Shown: positions 42,909 to 51,330 of the stretch, piece after piece | Layout of the letters: each line of letters opens with the position of its first letter | Position numbering within the stretch: the first letter of the stretch is position 1 | NCBI RefSeq assembly: GCF_018531495.1 | Contig: NZ_JAHDTI010000010.1 | Location: 186,001 to 250,000 of the forward strand | Direction of reading: 5' to 3' | From: Nonomuraea sediminis | GTDB taxonomy: Bacteria > Actinomycetota > Actinomycetes > Streptosporangiales > Streptosporangiaceae | Length of the DNA: 64,000 nt | The notes under the pieces: model-generated | What the model saw: only the letters and a program-made list of their open reading frames with translations | What the model was told of the DNA's origin: nothing | Databases searched by the model: none | Program-made: the position numbers and the translations under genes

Positions 42909-43316
42909 CCGCGGGGAGCCCTTGGCCGCGACCCGGGCGCCGAAACGGGCGGCGTCGATGACCGCCCGCTCGTGGGTGCCCGCGCTGATGACGTCCACGC
43001 CGTCGTGCGCGGACACCTCGAAGCGCAGCCGTCGCCCGTCCACCTCGACCAGCCGCGCGCGGCAGGTCACCGTCAGCCCCGGCGGGGTGGCGGCCTGGTG
43101 GCTGACGTCGATGTGCGTGCCGACCGTCTGCTCGCGCGGCCAGTCAAGGTACGGCATGACGGCCTGCACGCACGTCCACTCCAGCAGCCCGACCAGGAAC
43201 CCGGTGGCGAACACCCGCGGCATCCGCTGGAACTCAGGCGCCTCCGGATACAGCGCCGCCACGATCTTGCTCTCCGGCACCTGGAAGGCGAACTCGTGCT
43301 CCAGCCCCTCACGCAT
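42879..43316 (-). CDS. Hot-dog thioesterase-family protein
   Basis: 145 residues, starts MREGLEHEFAFQVPESKIVA. The pattern (FATGFLVGLLEWTCVQAV, GTHIDVSHQAATPPG, VDGRRLRFEVSAHDGVDVISAGTHERAV) matches fluoroacetyl-CoA-type thioesterases. It is likely to act on a short acyl-CoA. The start overlaps the stop of the TetR gene by 8 bp, so it is the second gene of that operon. Confidence 0.88.
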   Translation of the reverse strand: MREGLEHEFAFQVPESKIVAALYPEAPEFQRMPRVFATGFLVGLLEWTCVQAVMPYLDWPREQTVGTHIDVSHQAATPPGLTVTCRARLVEVDGRRLRFEVSAHDGVDVISAGTHERAVIDAARFGARVAAKGSPRSGPVRGPGQ

Positions 43317-43878
43317 CCTCGGCTCCGATCATCCGTGCGGCGGCCGCCTTGGCCCTGAGCATCGCGCCACGGTCCCCGTCGACCACCACCCGGGCGTTGG
43401 CCCCGTCGATCAGCAGGAGCAGCGCGTATCCGACCTCGTCCGGGTCGTCCAGCCCCGCCTGCGCGGCCAGCTCGCTCAGCCGGTCGCGTAGCCAGGCCTT
43501 GTAGGCGGAGATCACCTTGCGCGCCGGGTGCGCGGGGTCGGGCAGCTCCACCGCGGCGTTGGTGAACGGGCAACCTCGGAAACCCTCCGCGCCGTGGCCG
43601 CGGGCCAGCCAGTCGAAGACCGCCAGCAGCCGCTCGGCCGCCGACCCGCCGGCCTGGACGAGGAACTCGGTCAGCGCGGCCTGCCGTACGGCGCGGCGCC
43701 GCTCCAGGACGGCGGCCACCAGGTTCTCCTTGGAGCCGAACTGGGCGTAGAGGGTGGGTTTGGACACTCCGGCCCGCTCGACCAGCGTGTCCACGCCGGT
43801 GGCGCGGATGCCTTCGGTGTAGAAGACCTCGGTGGCGACCTCCAGCAGCCGCTGCCCGCCCGGGCTGTAGCGATGCAC
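43309..43878 (-). CDS. TetR family regulator
   Basis: 189 residues, starts MHRYSPGGQRLLEVATEVFY. HTH: TGVDTLVERAGVSKPTLYAQFGSKENLVAAVL. The C-terminal domain is of the CgmR/TetR_C_6-like kind (FRGCPFTNAAVELPDPAHPA). It controls itself and the downstream thioesterase, through the operator at 43888-43901. Confidence 0.92.
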   Translation of the reverse strand: MHRYSPGGQRLLEVATEVFYTEGIRATGVDTLVERAGVSKPTLYAQFGSKENLVAAVLERRRAVRQAALTEFLVQAGGSAAERLLAVFDWLARGHGAEGFRGCPFTNAAVELPDPAHPARKVISAYKAWLRDRLSELAAQAGLDDPDEVGYALLLLIDGANARVVVDGDRGAMLRAKAAAARMIGAEDA

Positions 43879-43887
43879 AGCTTCGAT

Positions 43888-43901
43888 ACTGACAGGTCAG
43901 T
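43888..43901. promoter_or_regulatory. TetR operator
   Basis: Perfect inverted repeat ACTGAC-AG-GTCAGT, 9 bp upstream of the TetR start. On the minus strand it lies inside a TTGCCC-N17-CAGTAT promoter, so binding would block RNA polymerase. Confidence 0.75.
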
Positions 43902-43905
43902 AAAG

Positions 43906-44676
43906 TCAGGGCAAGCGGGCCACGGCCTCCTGGATGCCGTCCAGGAGGAGCTCCAGTTCGGTGCCGAAGGCCTCCTCGGCCCGCTCCTCCCACCTGGCTC
44001 CCCCGGCGTCCTCGGTCTGCAGCCAGATCACCAGCGGATAGCGGTCGGCGAAGCCGGGCGCGACCTCCTCAAGCACGGCCGCGCGGGACATCCACCACTC
44101 GTCGTCGGAGGTCCCGGTGGCCGCCGGCGCCTGCCGGGACTCGGCGATCACCCGGGCGGCGCCGCGGACCAGGTCGAGCAGGGCCGCGACCGCGCCGCGC
44201 AGCACCCTTGCCCGCAGTCCGGTCTGGGACAGGATCCCGGCGAGCGTCTCGAGCGACTGGAACTCGTTGGGCCCGAGCACCGGGCGGGCCTGCGAAACCT
44301 GCAGCACCCAGGGGTGGCGCAGGTAGAAGGCGCGCGTGTCGTACGCCCACGAGGTGAGGGCCGCCCGCCATCCGCCGCCCGGCGGGTAGTCGCGGGGCAG
44401 CTCGGCGAGCACGTGGTCGTACATGAGGTCGACCAGCTCGTTCTTGCTGGGCACGTAGGTGTAGAGCGCCATGCCGGTACGGCCGAGCCGCTCGCCGACC
44501 GCGCGCATCGAGACCGCGGCCATGCCCTGCTCGTCGGCGACCGCGACGGCCGCCTCGACGATGGCCTCCACGCTCAGCCCCGGCTTCGGGCCCGGACGCG
44601 GCTCCTCGGCCTGCGGCGTGCGCCACAGCAGGGACATCGACCGGCGCGCGTCCCCCTGACCGGCGAAGACCGTCAT
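43906..44676 (-). CDS. TetR family regulator (TetR/AcrR, TetR_C type)
   Basis: 256 residues from ATG 44676, preceded by AAGGAG. HTH: AAVSMRAVGERLGRTGMALYTYVPSKNELVDLMYDH, with the TetR_C domain behind it (WRAALTSWAYDTRAFYLRHPW). It is divergent from the sigma factor at 44776. The gap has an inverted repeat CCTACC-N12-GGTAGG at 44713-44736 that could serve either gene. Confidence 0.92.
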   Translation of the reverse strand: MTVFAGQGDARRSMSLLWRTPQAEEPRPGPKPGLSVEAIVEAAVAVADEQGMAAVSMRAVGERLGRTGMALYTYVPSKNELVDLMYDHVLAELPRDYPPGGGWRAALTSWAYDTRAFYLRHPWVLQVSQARPVLGPNEFQSLETLAGILSQTGLRARVLRGAVAALLDLVRGAARVIAESRQAPAATGTSDDEWWMSRAAVLEEVAPGFADRYPLVIWLQTEDAGGARWEERAEEAFGTELELLLDGIQEAVARLP

Positions 44677-44775
44677 CCAGCAACTCCTTATGGTGTAAAT
44701 TATTGGGCTCAACCTACCACGGGGCCTTCCGGTAGGGTGTGACGCCCACCCTGGCTCCGAGGAGCGGCTCGCCCC

Positions 44776-45729
44776 ATGATGACAAGCGAGGACTTCTCGC
44801 GACGGACCGATCCCTTCCGGCGCGAGCTGCTCGTGCACTGCTACCGGATGCTGGGCTCGGTGCACGACGCAGAAGACCTGGTCCAGGAGACCATGCTGCG
44901 TGCCTGGCGGGCCTTCGACCAGTACGACGAGAGCCGCGCCTCGCTGCGCACCTGGCTGTACCGGATCGCCACCAACGCCTGCCTGACCGCGCTGAAGAAG
45001 GACAGCCGCAGGCCGCTGCCGTCCGGGATGGTCGCGCCTGGCGAGGATCCGACGCTGCCGCTCAAGCCGGGGCACGAGGTGAGCTGGTTGCAGCCGATCC
45101 CCGACGCGATGCTCGATCCGGCCGCCGTGCTGGCCTCGCGGGGCAGCCTGCGGCTGGCGCTGATCGCGGCGATGCAGCTGCTGCCCGCCCGTCAGCGGGC
45201 GATCCTCATCCTGCGCGAGGTGCTCGGGCTGCCGGCCGCCGAGGTGGCCGAGATGCTGGAGACCTCGACGGCCGCGGTCAACAGCGGGCTGCAGCGGGCC
45301 AGAGCCAGGCTCGGCAACGTCACGCCGTCGGAGGACTCGCTGGGCGAGCCGTCCTCTGCCCACGATCGCGAGGTGCTCGACCGTTACGTGGCGGCCTTCG
45401 AGAGCGCGGACCTGGAGTCGTTGAAGCGGCTGCTGACGGACGAGGCGATCCTGGAGATGCCGCCGTTCCTCAACTGGTTCATCGGTGCCGACGCCTACAC
45501 GCGCTTCATCGCCCGCGTCTACGAGATGCGCGGCACCGACTGGAAGCTGCTGCCCGTCGCGGCCAACGGCCAGCCGGCCGTGGCCGCCTACGCGCGGGCA
45601 GACGACGGCGTCTACCGCCTGCACACGCTGCAGGTCTTCGCGGTGGAGGGCTCGCGCATCAGCCGCAACGTGGTGTTCATGGACGACGAGGTCTTCAGTC
45701 TGTTCGGTCTAGCTCCTCGGCTGTCGTGA
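44776..45729 (+). CDS. ECF sigma factor with SnoaL-like C-terminal domain (SigG/SigJ-like)
   Basis: 317 residues. Sigma2: VHCYRMLGSVHDAEDLVQETMLRAW and LRTWLYRIATNACLTALKK. Sigma4: LPARQRAILILREVLGLPAAEVAEMLETSTAAVNSGLQRARARL. Residues 200-310 are a SnoaL/NTF2-like fold (DRYVAAFESADLESLKRLL), as in ECF groups that replace an anti-sigma factor by an intrinsic sensor domain. The gene overlaps the DUF4180 gene by 35 bp at the 3' end. Confidence 0.92.
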   Translation: MMTSEDFSRRTDPFRRELLVHCYRMLGSVHDAEDLVQETMLRAWRAFDQYDESRASLRTWLYRIATNACLTALKKDSRRPLPSGMVAPGEDPTLPLKPGHEVSWLQPIPDAMLDPAAVLASRGSLRLALIAAMQLLPARQRAILILREVLGLPAAEVAEMLETSTAAVNSGLQRARARLGNVTPSEDSLGEPSSAHDREVLDRYVAAFESADLESLKRLLTDEAILEMPPFLNWFIGADAYTRFIARVYEMRGTDWKLLPVAANGQPAVAAYARADDGVYRLHTLQVFAVEGSRISRNVVFMDDEVFSLFGLAPRLS

Positions 45730-46027
45730 CGAAGCGGATGTGGGTGCCGCGGTTGCATTCGCGGACCCAGTCGCGGAAGGCGTCGCTGGCCTCCACGTGG
45801 CGGGAGACGTCGCCGACGAAGGCCACGTCCACGCGGTAGACGGCGAGCTTGCCGACGATCTGGCCGGCCACGCCGGTGCTGAGGCGGAAGAAGTCCTCGT
45901 GCAGGCGTTCCACGGGGATCGCCACGCGGCCGGCGCGGTGGGAGATGGCCTCGCCGACGAGGTCGGCGGCGTCCTGCTCGGTTCGCAGCGGCTCGCCGTA
46001 CGGGTCGAGGTGGAAGGTGTCAGACAT
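45695..46027 (-). CDS. DUF4180 domain protein
   Basis: 110 residues, starts MSDTFHLDPYGEPLRTEQDA; contains ISHRAGRVAIPVERLHEDFFRLSTGVAG and the C-terminal FVTTAEELDR. These features match DUF4180, whose function is not established. It follows the HTH gene (46106-46483) by 78 bp on the same strand. Members elsewhere are often next to transcription regulators. Confidence 0.85.
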   Translation of the reverse strand: MSDTFHLDPYGEPLRTEQDAADLVGEAISHRAGRVAIPVERLHEDFFRLSTGVAGQIVGKLAVYRVDVAFVGDVSRHVEASDAFRDWVRECNRGTHIRFVTTAEELDRTD

Positions 46028-46105
46028 CGAGGAATTCCTTGATCGTTGAGGTGTGGCCGGGCAATACGGCCAGCGTGCGGTAGCGGCGCTTCACGGCCTT
46101 GTCGG

Positions 46106-46483
<378 letters not shown>

Positions 46484-46590
46484 GTTCCCCAAACTACCCT
46501 ATTTCGCATTTATAGGGAGCGATAGGGAATCCATCTGCCGGCAGCGAAAGAGGGCTCCTCTCGACGCCGTGGCCGCGTAGGTTCCGGGTT

Positions 46591-47289
46591 ATGGATCTCG
46601 ATGAGGTGATGCCCGGGCTGCACCTGCTCCGGTTCGGCCTGGGCCAGGCCTATCTGTGGCACGAGCGCGACGCCCTGACGCTGATCGACACCGGCATGCC
46701 CGGGGCGGCCGCCGACGTGGCGGGCGCGATCACGTCGCTGGGGTTCTCGCCGTCCGACGTGCGCAACGTCGTGGTCACCCACGCTCACGAGGACCATTAC
46801 GGCTCGGTCGCCGAGATCGCGTCCTGGGGCGAGGCCGCGATCATGGTGGGGCGGGCCGACGCCGCCGTGATCCGCGGCCACGAGTCCGCGCCGCGGCCGG
46901 TGCGCGAGGAGATGCCCGACTGGGAGCTGGCCCTCTACGACAACCTGCCGCCGATGCCGGTGTGCGCGCCCGCCCGGGTCGACCGCGAGCTGGACGACGG
47001 CGACGTGCTGGACTTCGGCGGCGGCGCCGAGGTGATCGCCATTCCCGGGCACACCGCCGGGAGCGTGGCCATCCACCTGCCGCGGCACCGGCTGCTGTTC
47101 TCCGGCGACACCATCGCCAACATCGAGGGCAACACGATCCTCGGCGTCTTCAACACCGATCCGGCAGGAGCCGCCGACTCCTTCAGGAAGCTGGCCGAGT
47201 TCGACCTCGGCCTGGTGCTGGTGGGCCACGGCGATCCGCTGACCGGCGAGGCCTCGGCCCGGCTGCGTCAGGTGGCGAGCGCGCTGTGA
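46591..47289 (+). CDS. Metallo-beta-lactamase-fold hydrolase
   Basis: 232 residues. The metal-binding THAHEDH motif, later His in AIPGHTAGS, Asp in LFSGDTIA and LVGHGDPL are all present, so it should be an active zinc hydrolase (glyoxalase II/lactonase-like). It overlaps the methyltransferase gene by 4 bp (GTGA), so the two form an operon. Confidence 0.93.
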   Translation: MDLDEVMPGLHLLRFGLGQAYLWHERDALTLIDTGMPGAAADVAGAITSLGFSPSDVRNVVVTHAHEDHYGSVAEIASWGEAAIMVGRADAAVIRGHESAPRPVREEMPDWELALYDNLPPMPVCAPARVDRELDDGDVLDFGGGAEVIAIPGHTAGSVAIHLPRHRLLFSGDTIANIEGNTILGVFNTDPAGAADSFRKLAEFDLGLVLVGHGDPLTGEASARLRQVASAL

Positions 47290-47957
47290 GGGCCGCCTAC
47301 GACGAGATCGCTTCGTGGTACGAGCACGAGTTCCTCGGCCCTGGAGACGCCATCGGCGTGACCCGGTCGCTGCGCGAACTGCTCGGCGAGGGGCGGGGCA
47401 CCTGCCTGGAGATCGGCTGCGGCACCGGGGTGCACGCCGCGGCCGTCCGCGAGCTGGGCTGGACCCCGATCGGCGTGGACCTGTCGGGCGGGATGCTGCG
47501 ATACGCGCGCGAGCGGCTGCCGGTCATGCGCGCCGACGCCGGGCGGCTGCCGCTGCGCGACTCCTCGGTCCCCGCGGTGATCGCGATGATGGTCCACACC
47601 GACATGCCCGGCTATCCGGACGTGCTGCGGGAGGTGGCCAGGGTGCTGCGGCCCGGCGGGGTGTTCGTGCACGTGGGGGTGCATCCGTGCTTCTGCGGCG
47701 GGTTCGCCGACCGCAGCGACCAGGACGCCATCGTGATCAAGCCCGGCTATCTGCGGACCTACTGGACCAAGGAGTCGTTCACCACGCACGGCGTACGCGA
47801 CAAGGTGGGCGCCTACCACTGGCCGCTGCCCTCGCTGCTCAACGCCTTCCTGGAAGCGGGGCTGCAACTCGAGCGCTTCGCCGAAGGGGGCGCGCCCATC
47901 CCGACCGTGCTGGGGTTCAGGACACGCGCTTCCGGAGCCCGTGTCGAGCCCGGGTAG
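47286..47957 (+). CDS. SAM-dependent class I methyltransferase
   Basis: 223 residues from GTG 47286. Motif I CLEIGCGTGVHAAAV, GVDLSGGMLRYARERLPVMRADAG, and VARVLRPGGVFVHVGVHP. It probably methylates a small molecule. Coupled to the MBL hydrolase gene through a GTGA overlap. Confidence 0.9.
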   Translation: MRAAYDEIASWYEHEFLGPGDAIGVTRSLRELLGEGRGTCLEIGCGTGVHAAAVRELGWTPIGVDLSGGMLRYARERLPVMRADAGRLPLRDSSVPAVIAMMVHTDMPGYPDVLREVARVLRPGGVFVHVGVHPCFCGGFADRSDQDAIVIKPGYLRTYWTKESFTTHGVRDKVGAYHWPLPSLLNAFLEAGLQLERFAEGGAPIPTVLGFRTRASGARVEPG

Positions 47958-48003
47958 GACTGTATGACTCGTGGTGTGAACTGGACGGCTATGGTGACCG
48001 GCC

Positions 48004-48822
48004 ATGAGGTTTCTCATCGTCGGCGGTAGCGGGTTTCTTGGCGGCGAAATCGCCCGGCAGTGTCTGGCGGCCGGGCATGAGGTGGCTGCGACCTACTTCA
48101 CCCGGTCAGGAGCGGCCGCGGGTGTCGAGTGGCTGCCGCTCGATGTGCGCCGACGGGAGGACGTCGACACGCTGATCGGCGCGTTCCGGCCAGAGGTGGT
48201 CATCAACGCCGCGTACCGGCAGACGGATTGGGCGACCACCGCGATCGGAGCCGCGAACGTGGCTCTCGCCGCCTCCGCGGCAGGTGCGCGCCTGGTCCAT
48301 GTGTCCAGCGACGCGGTCTTCTCCGGCGCCGCCATTCACTATGACGAGACGTGCGTCCCAGACCCGATCGCCCCCTACGGTGCGGCCAAAGCCGCTGCCG
48401 AGACAGCAGTGAACGCGATCGCGCCAACCGCGGTGACAGCCCGGACGTCCCTGATCATCGGTGACGGCGATTCTCCGCACGAGGCGCTCGTGTATTCGCT
48501 GGCCACCGGCAAGGCGAGCGGAACGCTGTTCACCGACGACGTGCGATGTCCCGTGCACGTCGCCGACCTCGCCGCGGCGCTCCTCGAGCTCGCCGCATCC
48601 GAGTATCACGGCATCCACCATGTCGCAGGAACCGATGCGATGAGCCGATACGAGCTGGGCCTGCTCATCGCCCGACGTGACGGACTCGACCCAGGCCGAT
48701 TGCCTGCGGGCCGACGAGCGGACACCGATGTGCCCGGCCCGATAGACGTGCGCTTGGAGTGCGGCATGACTCAGCGTCGGCTACGAACCAGGCTGCGTGG
48801 CGCGCGGCAGTTCCTGGGGTGA
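48004..48822 (+). CDS. RmlD-like NAD(P)-dependent sugar-nucleotide/SDR reductase
   Basis: 272 residues. Starts MRFLIVGGSGFLGGEIARQC with GxxGFLG; continues LDVRRREDVDTLIGAFRPEVVINAA, VHVSSDAVFSG, and the YGAAKAAAE catalytic Tyr-x3-Lys. It resembles dTDP-4-dehydrorhamnose reductase, but is isolated from other sugar genes, so the substrate is unknown. Confidence 0.87.
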   Translation: MRFLIVGGSGFLGGEIARQCLAAGHEVAATYFTRSGAAAGVEWLPLDVRRREDVDTLIGAFRPEVVINAAYRQTDWATTAIGAANVALAASAAGARLVHVSSDAVFSGAAIHYDETCVPDPIAPYGAAKAAAETAVNAIAPTAVTARTSLIIGDGDSPHEALVYSLATGKASGTLFTDDVRCPVHVADLAAALLELAASEYHGIHHVAGTDAMSRYELGLLIARRDGLDPGRLPAGRRADTDVPGPIDVRLECGMTQRRLRTRLRGARQFLG

Positions 48823-48839
48823 AGGCATACCAGGGAGGG

Positions 48840-49544
48840 TTATGGGTGGAGGGTCTGGGACAGCCACGTCTGCCAGGCGGGGCCCTGGTCGGCGGTTGGG
48901 GTGAAGACGTGGTGGGAGGCGATCATCATGCCGCCCAGGCCCTGGATGAAGCGGTAGAGGGCGTCCGGGGTGCGGATGCCGAGCGTCTGGGCGTTGGCGA
49001 AGAAGACTTCACCGTCGATCGGCCCGATTCCTTCGACGGTGAAACGGCCGTCACCTATTTCCGAGCGCAGCACCTGCCAGGCGCGTGCCCAGTCGCTGAC
49101 CTGCGGGCCGAACTCCGTGACAGTCGTGGCGGTACGGCCGGCGAAGTGCGTGAGGTATTCCACCAGCGTGGCGAAGAACAGTCCGAGCCCGTTGGTCATG
49201 GCCTCGAACTCGTCCTCCCAGTCGTCGCCGGGCAGGAAACCGCTGGTGACCATGCGCACGAGCGTGCTGCCCTGGCCGCGGGCCTCGACAAGGAACTCGT
49301 AGGCCAGCATGCGGCCGTCCTCGCCGGTGGGTTCGGCGTGGGCGAAGCGTTCGAGGTGATCCGCGGCGGTGACCTTCGAGGTCAGCTCCATGGCGCCGAA
49401 GGCGGTGCGGATCACGTCACCGTCGATCTCGGTGCGGCCCATGAACCAGGAGTCGATGCCGGGCCCGGTGGCGATGGCCTGCCACACCTGCTCGGGCGTG
49501 ACGTCAAGCAGGGCTTCCTGCGGCAGCTCGTAAGCGTGGCCCAC
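48840..49544 (-). CDS. SRPBCC (AHSA1-like) domain protein
   Basis: 234 residues from GTG 49544. N-terminal half has the SRPBCC/activator of Hsp90 ATPase pattern: LLDVTPEQVWQAIATGPGIDSWFMG, AFGAMELTSKV, GEDGRMLAYEFLVEARGQGSTLVRMVTSGFLPGDDWEDEFEAM. Ligand-binding protein of unknown substrate. It abuts the ArsR gene, a common genomic pair. Confidence 0.9.
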   Translation of the reverse strand: MGHAYELPQEALLDVTPEQVWQAIATGPGIDSWFMGRTEIDGDVIRTAFGAMELTSKVTAADHLERFAHAEPTGEDGRMLAYEFLVEARGQGSTLVRMVTSGFLPGDDWEDEFEAMTNGLGLFFATLVEYLTHFAGRTATTVTEFGPQVSDWARAWQVLRSEIGDGRFTVEGIGPIDGEVFFANAQTLGIRTPDALYRFIQGLGGMMIASHHVFTPTADQGPAWQTWLSQTLHP

Positions 49545-50132
49545 TCAGGACTCCTCCTTCACCGAAGGGTGAACGGCCACGATCACCCGGTGCGAGCGGC
49601 CGCCCTCGGCGCTCTCGTCGTGGTACTTGCTGACCAGCGAGGTCACGGCCACGGCCAGTTCCTCGGCGAAGGCCGCCCGGTCGGCGGCGGTGGCGAAGCG
49701 CACCTCCCCGTCGATCGCGAACGTGGCCAACCGCTTGCGCGCCTTGGCGGCGCCGGTGATCAGCATGCCCACGTCGCGGACGAGCTGGGCGGCCAGTGCC
49801 AGCAGCCACCTGGCCGACAGCCGGTCGGGCGAGCGGGAGGGGTCGGGCTGGACGGCGGCGAGGGCGACCGGGGAGATCACGTACGAGGCGCCGGTGGCCC
49901 GCATCACGCGCTCGGTGACGTTGCCCTTCTTGCGCTCCTCGACGAGCTCGACCAGGCCGTGCTTCTCCAGGGTGCGCAGGTGGTAGTTGACCTTCTGCCT
50001 GGCCAACCCCACCTTCGCGGCCAGCGACGTGGCCGAGCCCGGCTCGACCAGCTCGGCCAGCAGCCTGGACCGCATCGGGTCCAGCGACACCTCGGCGGCC
50101 GCCGGATCCTCGATCACCGTCACTTCTTCCAT
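49545..50132 (-). CDS. ArsR family regulator (paired with SRPBCC)
   Basis: 195 residues. HTH: SRLLAELVEPGSATSLAAKVGLARQKVNYHLRTLEKHGLVEL, then the wing. Directly upstream of and abutting the SRPBCC gene. Promoter dyad at 50150-50165. Confidence 0.92.
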   Translation of the reverse strand: MEEVTVIEDPAAAEVSLDPMRSRLLAELVEPGSATSLAAKVGLARQKVNYHLRTLEKHGLVELVEERKKGNVTERVMRATGASYVISPVALAAVQPDPSRSPDRLSARWLLALAAQLVRDVGMLITGAAKARKRLATFAIDGEVRFATAADRAAFAEELAVAVTSLVSKYHDESAEGGRSHRVIVAVHPSVKEES

Positions 50133-50149
50133 GCCTTAACGATCTCACC

Positions 50150-50165
50150 GACAATTTTCGTTGTC
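50150..50165. promoter_or_regulatory. ArsR operator
   Basis: Perfect inverted repeat GACAA-N6-TTGTC overlapping a minus-strand TTGACA -35 element, 18 bp upstream of the ArsR ATG. Confidence 0.6.
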
Positions 50166-50306
50166 AACACGGCGGACCGCCCCCTCCGATCGTCCCACAC
50201 GGCGGTCGCTCGCTTCTTCTGCCGCTCCTCTTGTACGGCCGGCCCCCGCCACCGGCTGCCCGCCGTACGGTGCCCGCGGAGGCGTCATGCCCGCGCGGGC
50301 CCACCC

Positions 50307-50699
50307 CTATTCGGGGATGATCGCTGTGGCGTCGATCTCCACGAGCGCGCCCGGGCGGGCGTGACCCGCGGTGGAAACGACCGTGATGGCCGTGCGGTGA
50401 TCACCCCACACCGACCGCGTCGCCTCGTATCCCACCTGTGCGTCGCTCCCGCCGACAAGGTAGATGTTGAGTTTGACGACATGCTCGGGACCGGTACCCG
50501 CGGCGGCAAGCACGGCCAGCACGTTCCGCATCGCCTGAGCGCTCTGCGCCTCGATGCCGTCCAGCAGGTTCCCCGTGCTGTCGGTGCCGAGCTGGCCACC
50601 GACGTAGACGGTCCGGGCGGCGGGGGCGATCACGCCCTGCGTGAAGGCAGGGCTGACGTAGAGCCCTTCAGGGTCGAGGTGGGTCGTCGTGACGGTCAT
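50307..50699 (-). CDS. RidA family (YjgF/YER057c/UK114) protein
   Basis: 130 residues from ATG 50699, preceded by AAGGAGAG. Family blocks: YVGGQLGTDSTGNLLDGIEAQSAQAMRNVLAVL, VVKLNIYLVGG, PGALVEIDATAIIPE. Conserved Arg of the active site is in AARTVYVGG or the YEATRSVW region. It may deaminate reactive enamine/imine intermediates. It overlaps the DinB gene by 4 bp. Confidence 0.9.
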   Translation of the reverse strand: MTVTTTHLDPEGLYVSPAFTQGVIAPAARTVYVGGQLGTDSTGNLLDGIEAQSAQAMRNVLAVLAAAGTGPEHVVKLNIYLVGGSDAQVGYEATRSVWGDHRTAITVVSTAGHARPGALVEIDATAIIPE

Positions 50700-51271
50700 G
50701 AGTCTCTCCTTGAGGTGTGCAGGTAGAGGTCGCGCAGCAGGCAGACCTCGGACAGGTGGTGGATCAGCTCGCGGTGGATGTGCAGCACCAGATCGGCCAT
50801 GGGCGCCTCGGGGTAGGGCTCCTTCTCGCCGACCGGCACCCGCAACCCTGCCTCGCCGAGGCCGCGCACCCCGGCCAGCCAGACGTCGAGCTGGGTCTCG
50901 AGCTGGTCGAGCGCGGTGGCCGCGCTGCCGGCGTACTCCCAGCTGTCGTACGACGCCGCCGGCGCGCCGAAGTGCGCCGCGTTGCGTGCGGCGAGCACGC
51001 CGACGATGACGTGACCGAGCCGCCAGGCGATCGTGGTGAAGGCCGCGGGGACAGGCGCGGGGATGGCGTAATCGATCGTGTAGTCCCCCGCGCCGATCTG
51101 CACGGGCGCCGTCGAGGTGCCGCGCGGCCGCACGCTCCAGGCGTCCGGCACCGGCGACCAGAAGTACTCCTCGTCGGTGAGGCCGTCGAGCCGGGCGCGG
51201 AGCTGGTGGTTCCAGTGGAACTCCAGTTGCTCGCGCAGCGCCCGGTTCCAGTCGAGTTCGTCTGCGTCCAT
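50696..51271 (-). CDS. DinB-superfamily (DfsB/YfiT-like) protein
   Basis: 191 residues. HWNHQLRARLDGLTDEEYFW, TTIAWRLGHVIVGVLAARNA, and the C-terminal VLHIHRELIHHLSEVCLLRDLYLH give the conserved His pattern of a DinB four-helix bundle with a metal site. Function in this family is often mycothiol-dependent transfer; that is inferred. Divergent from the WYL regulator. Confidence 0.9.
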   Translation of the reverse strand: MDADELDWNRALREQLEFHWNHQLRARLDGLTDEEYFWSPVPDAWSVRPRGTSTAPVQIGAGDYTIDYAIPAPVPAAFTTIAWRLGHVIVGVLAARNAAHFGAPAASYDSWEYAGSAATALDQLETQLDVWLAGVRGLGEAGLRVPVGEKEPYPEAPMADLVLHIHRELIHHLSEVCLLRDLYLHTSRRDS

Positions 51272-51292
51272 GTGGCCACCCTGACGCCTCTG

Positions 51293-51311
51293 GCGGACAG
51301 GATCGGTCCGC
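51293..51311. promoter_or_regulatory. Operator between DinB and WYL genes
   Basis: Perfect inverted repeat GCGGAC-N7-GTCCGC in the 59-bp gap, symmetric to both starts, likely bound by the WYL regulator. Confidence 0.7.
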
Positions 51312-51330
51312 TATCTGGCAGGCTGGCGAC

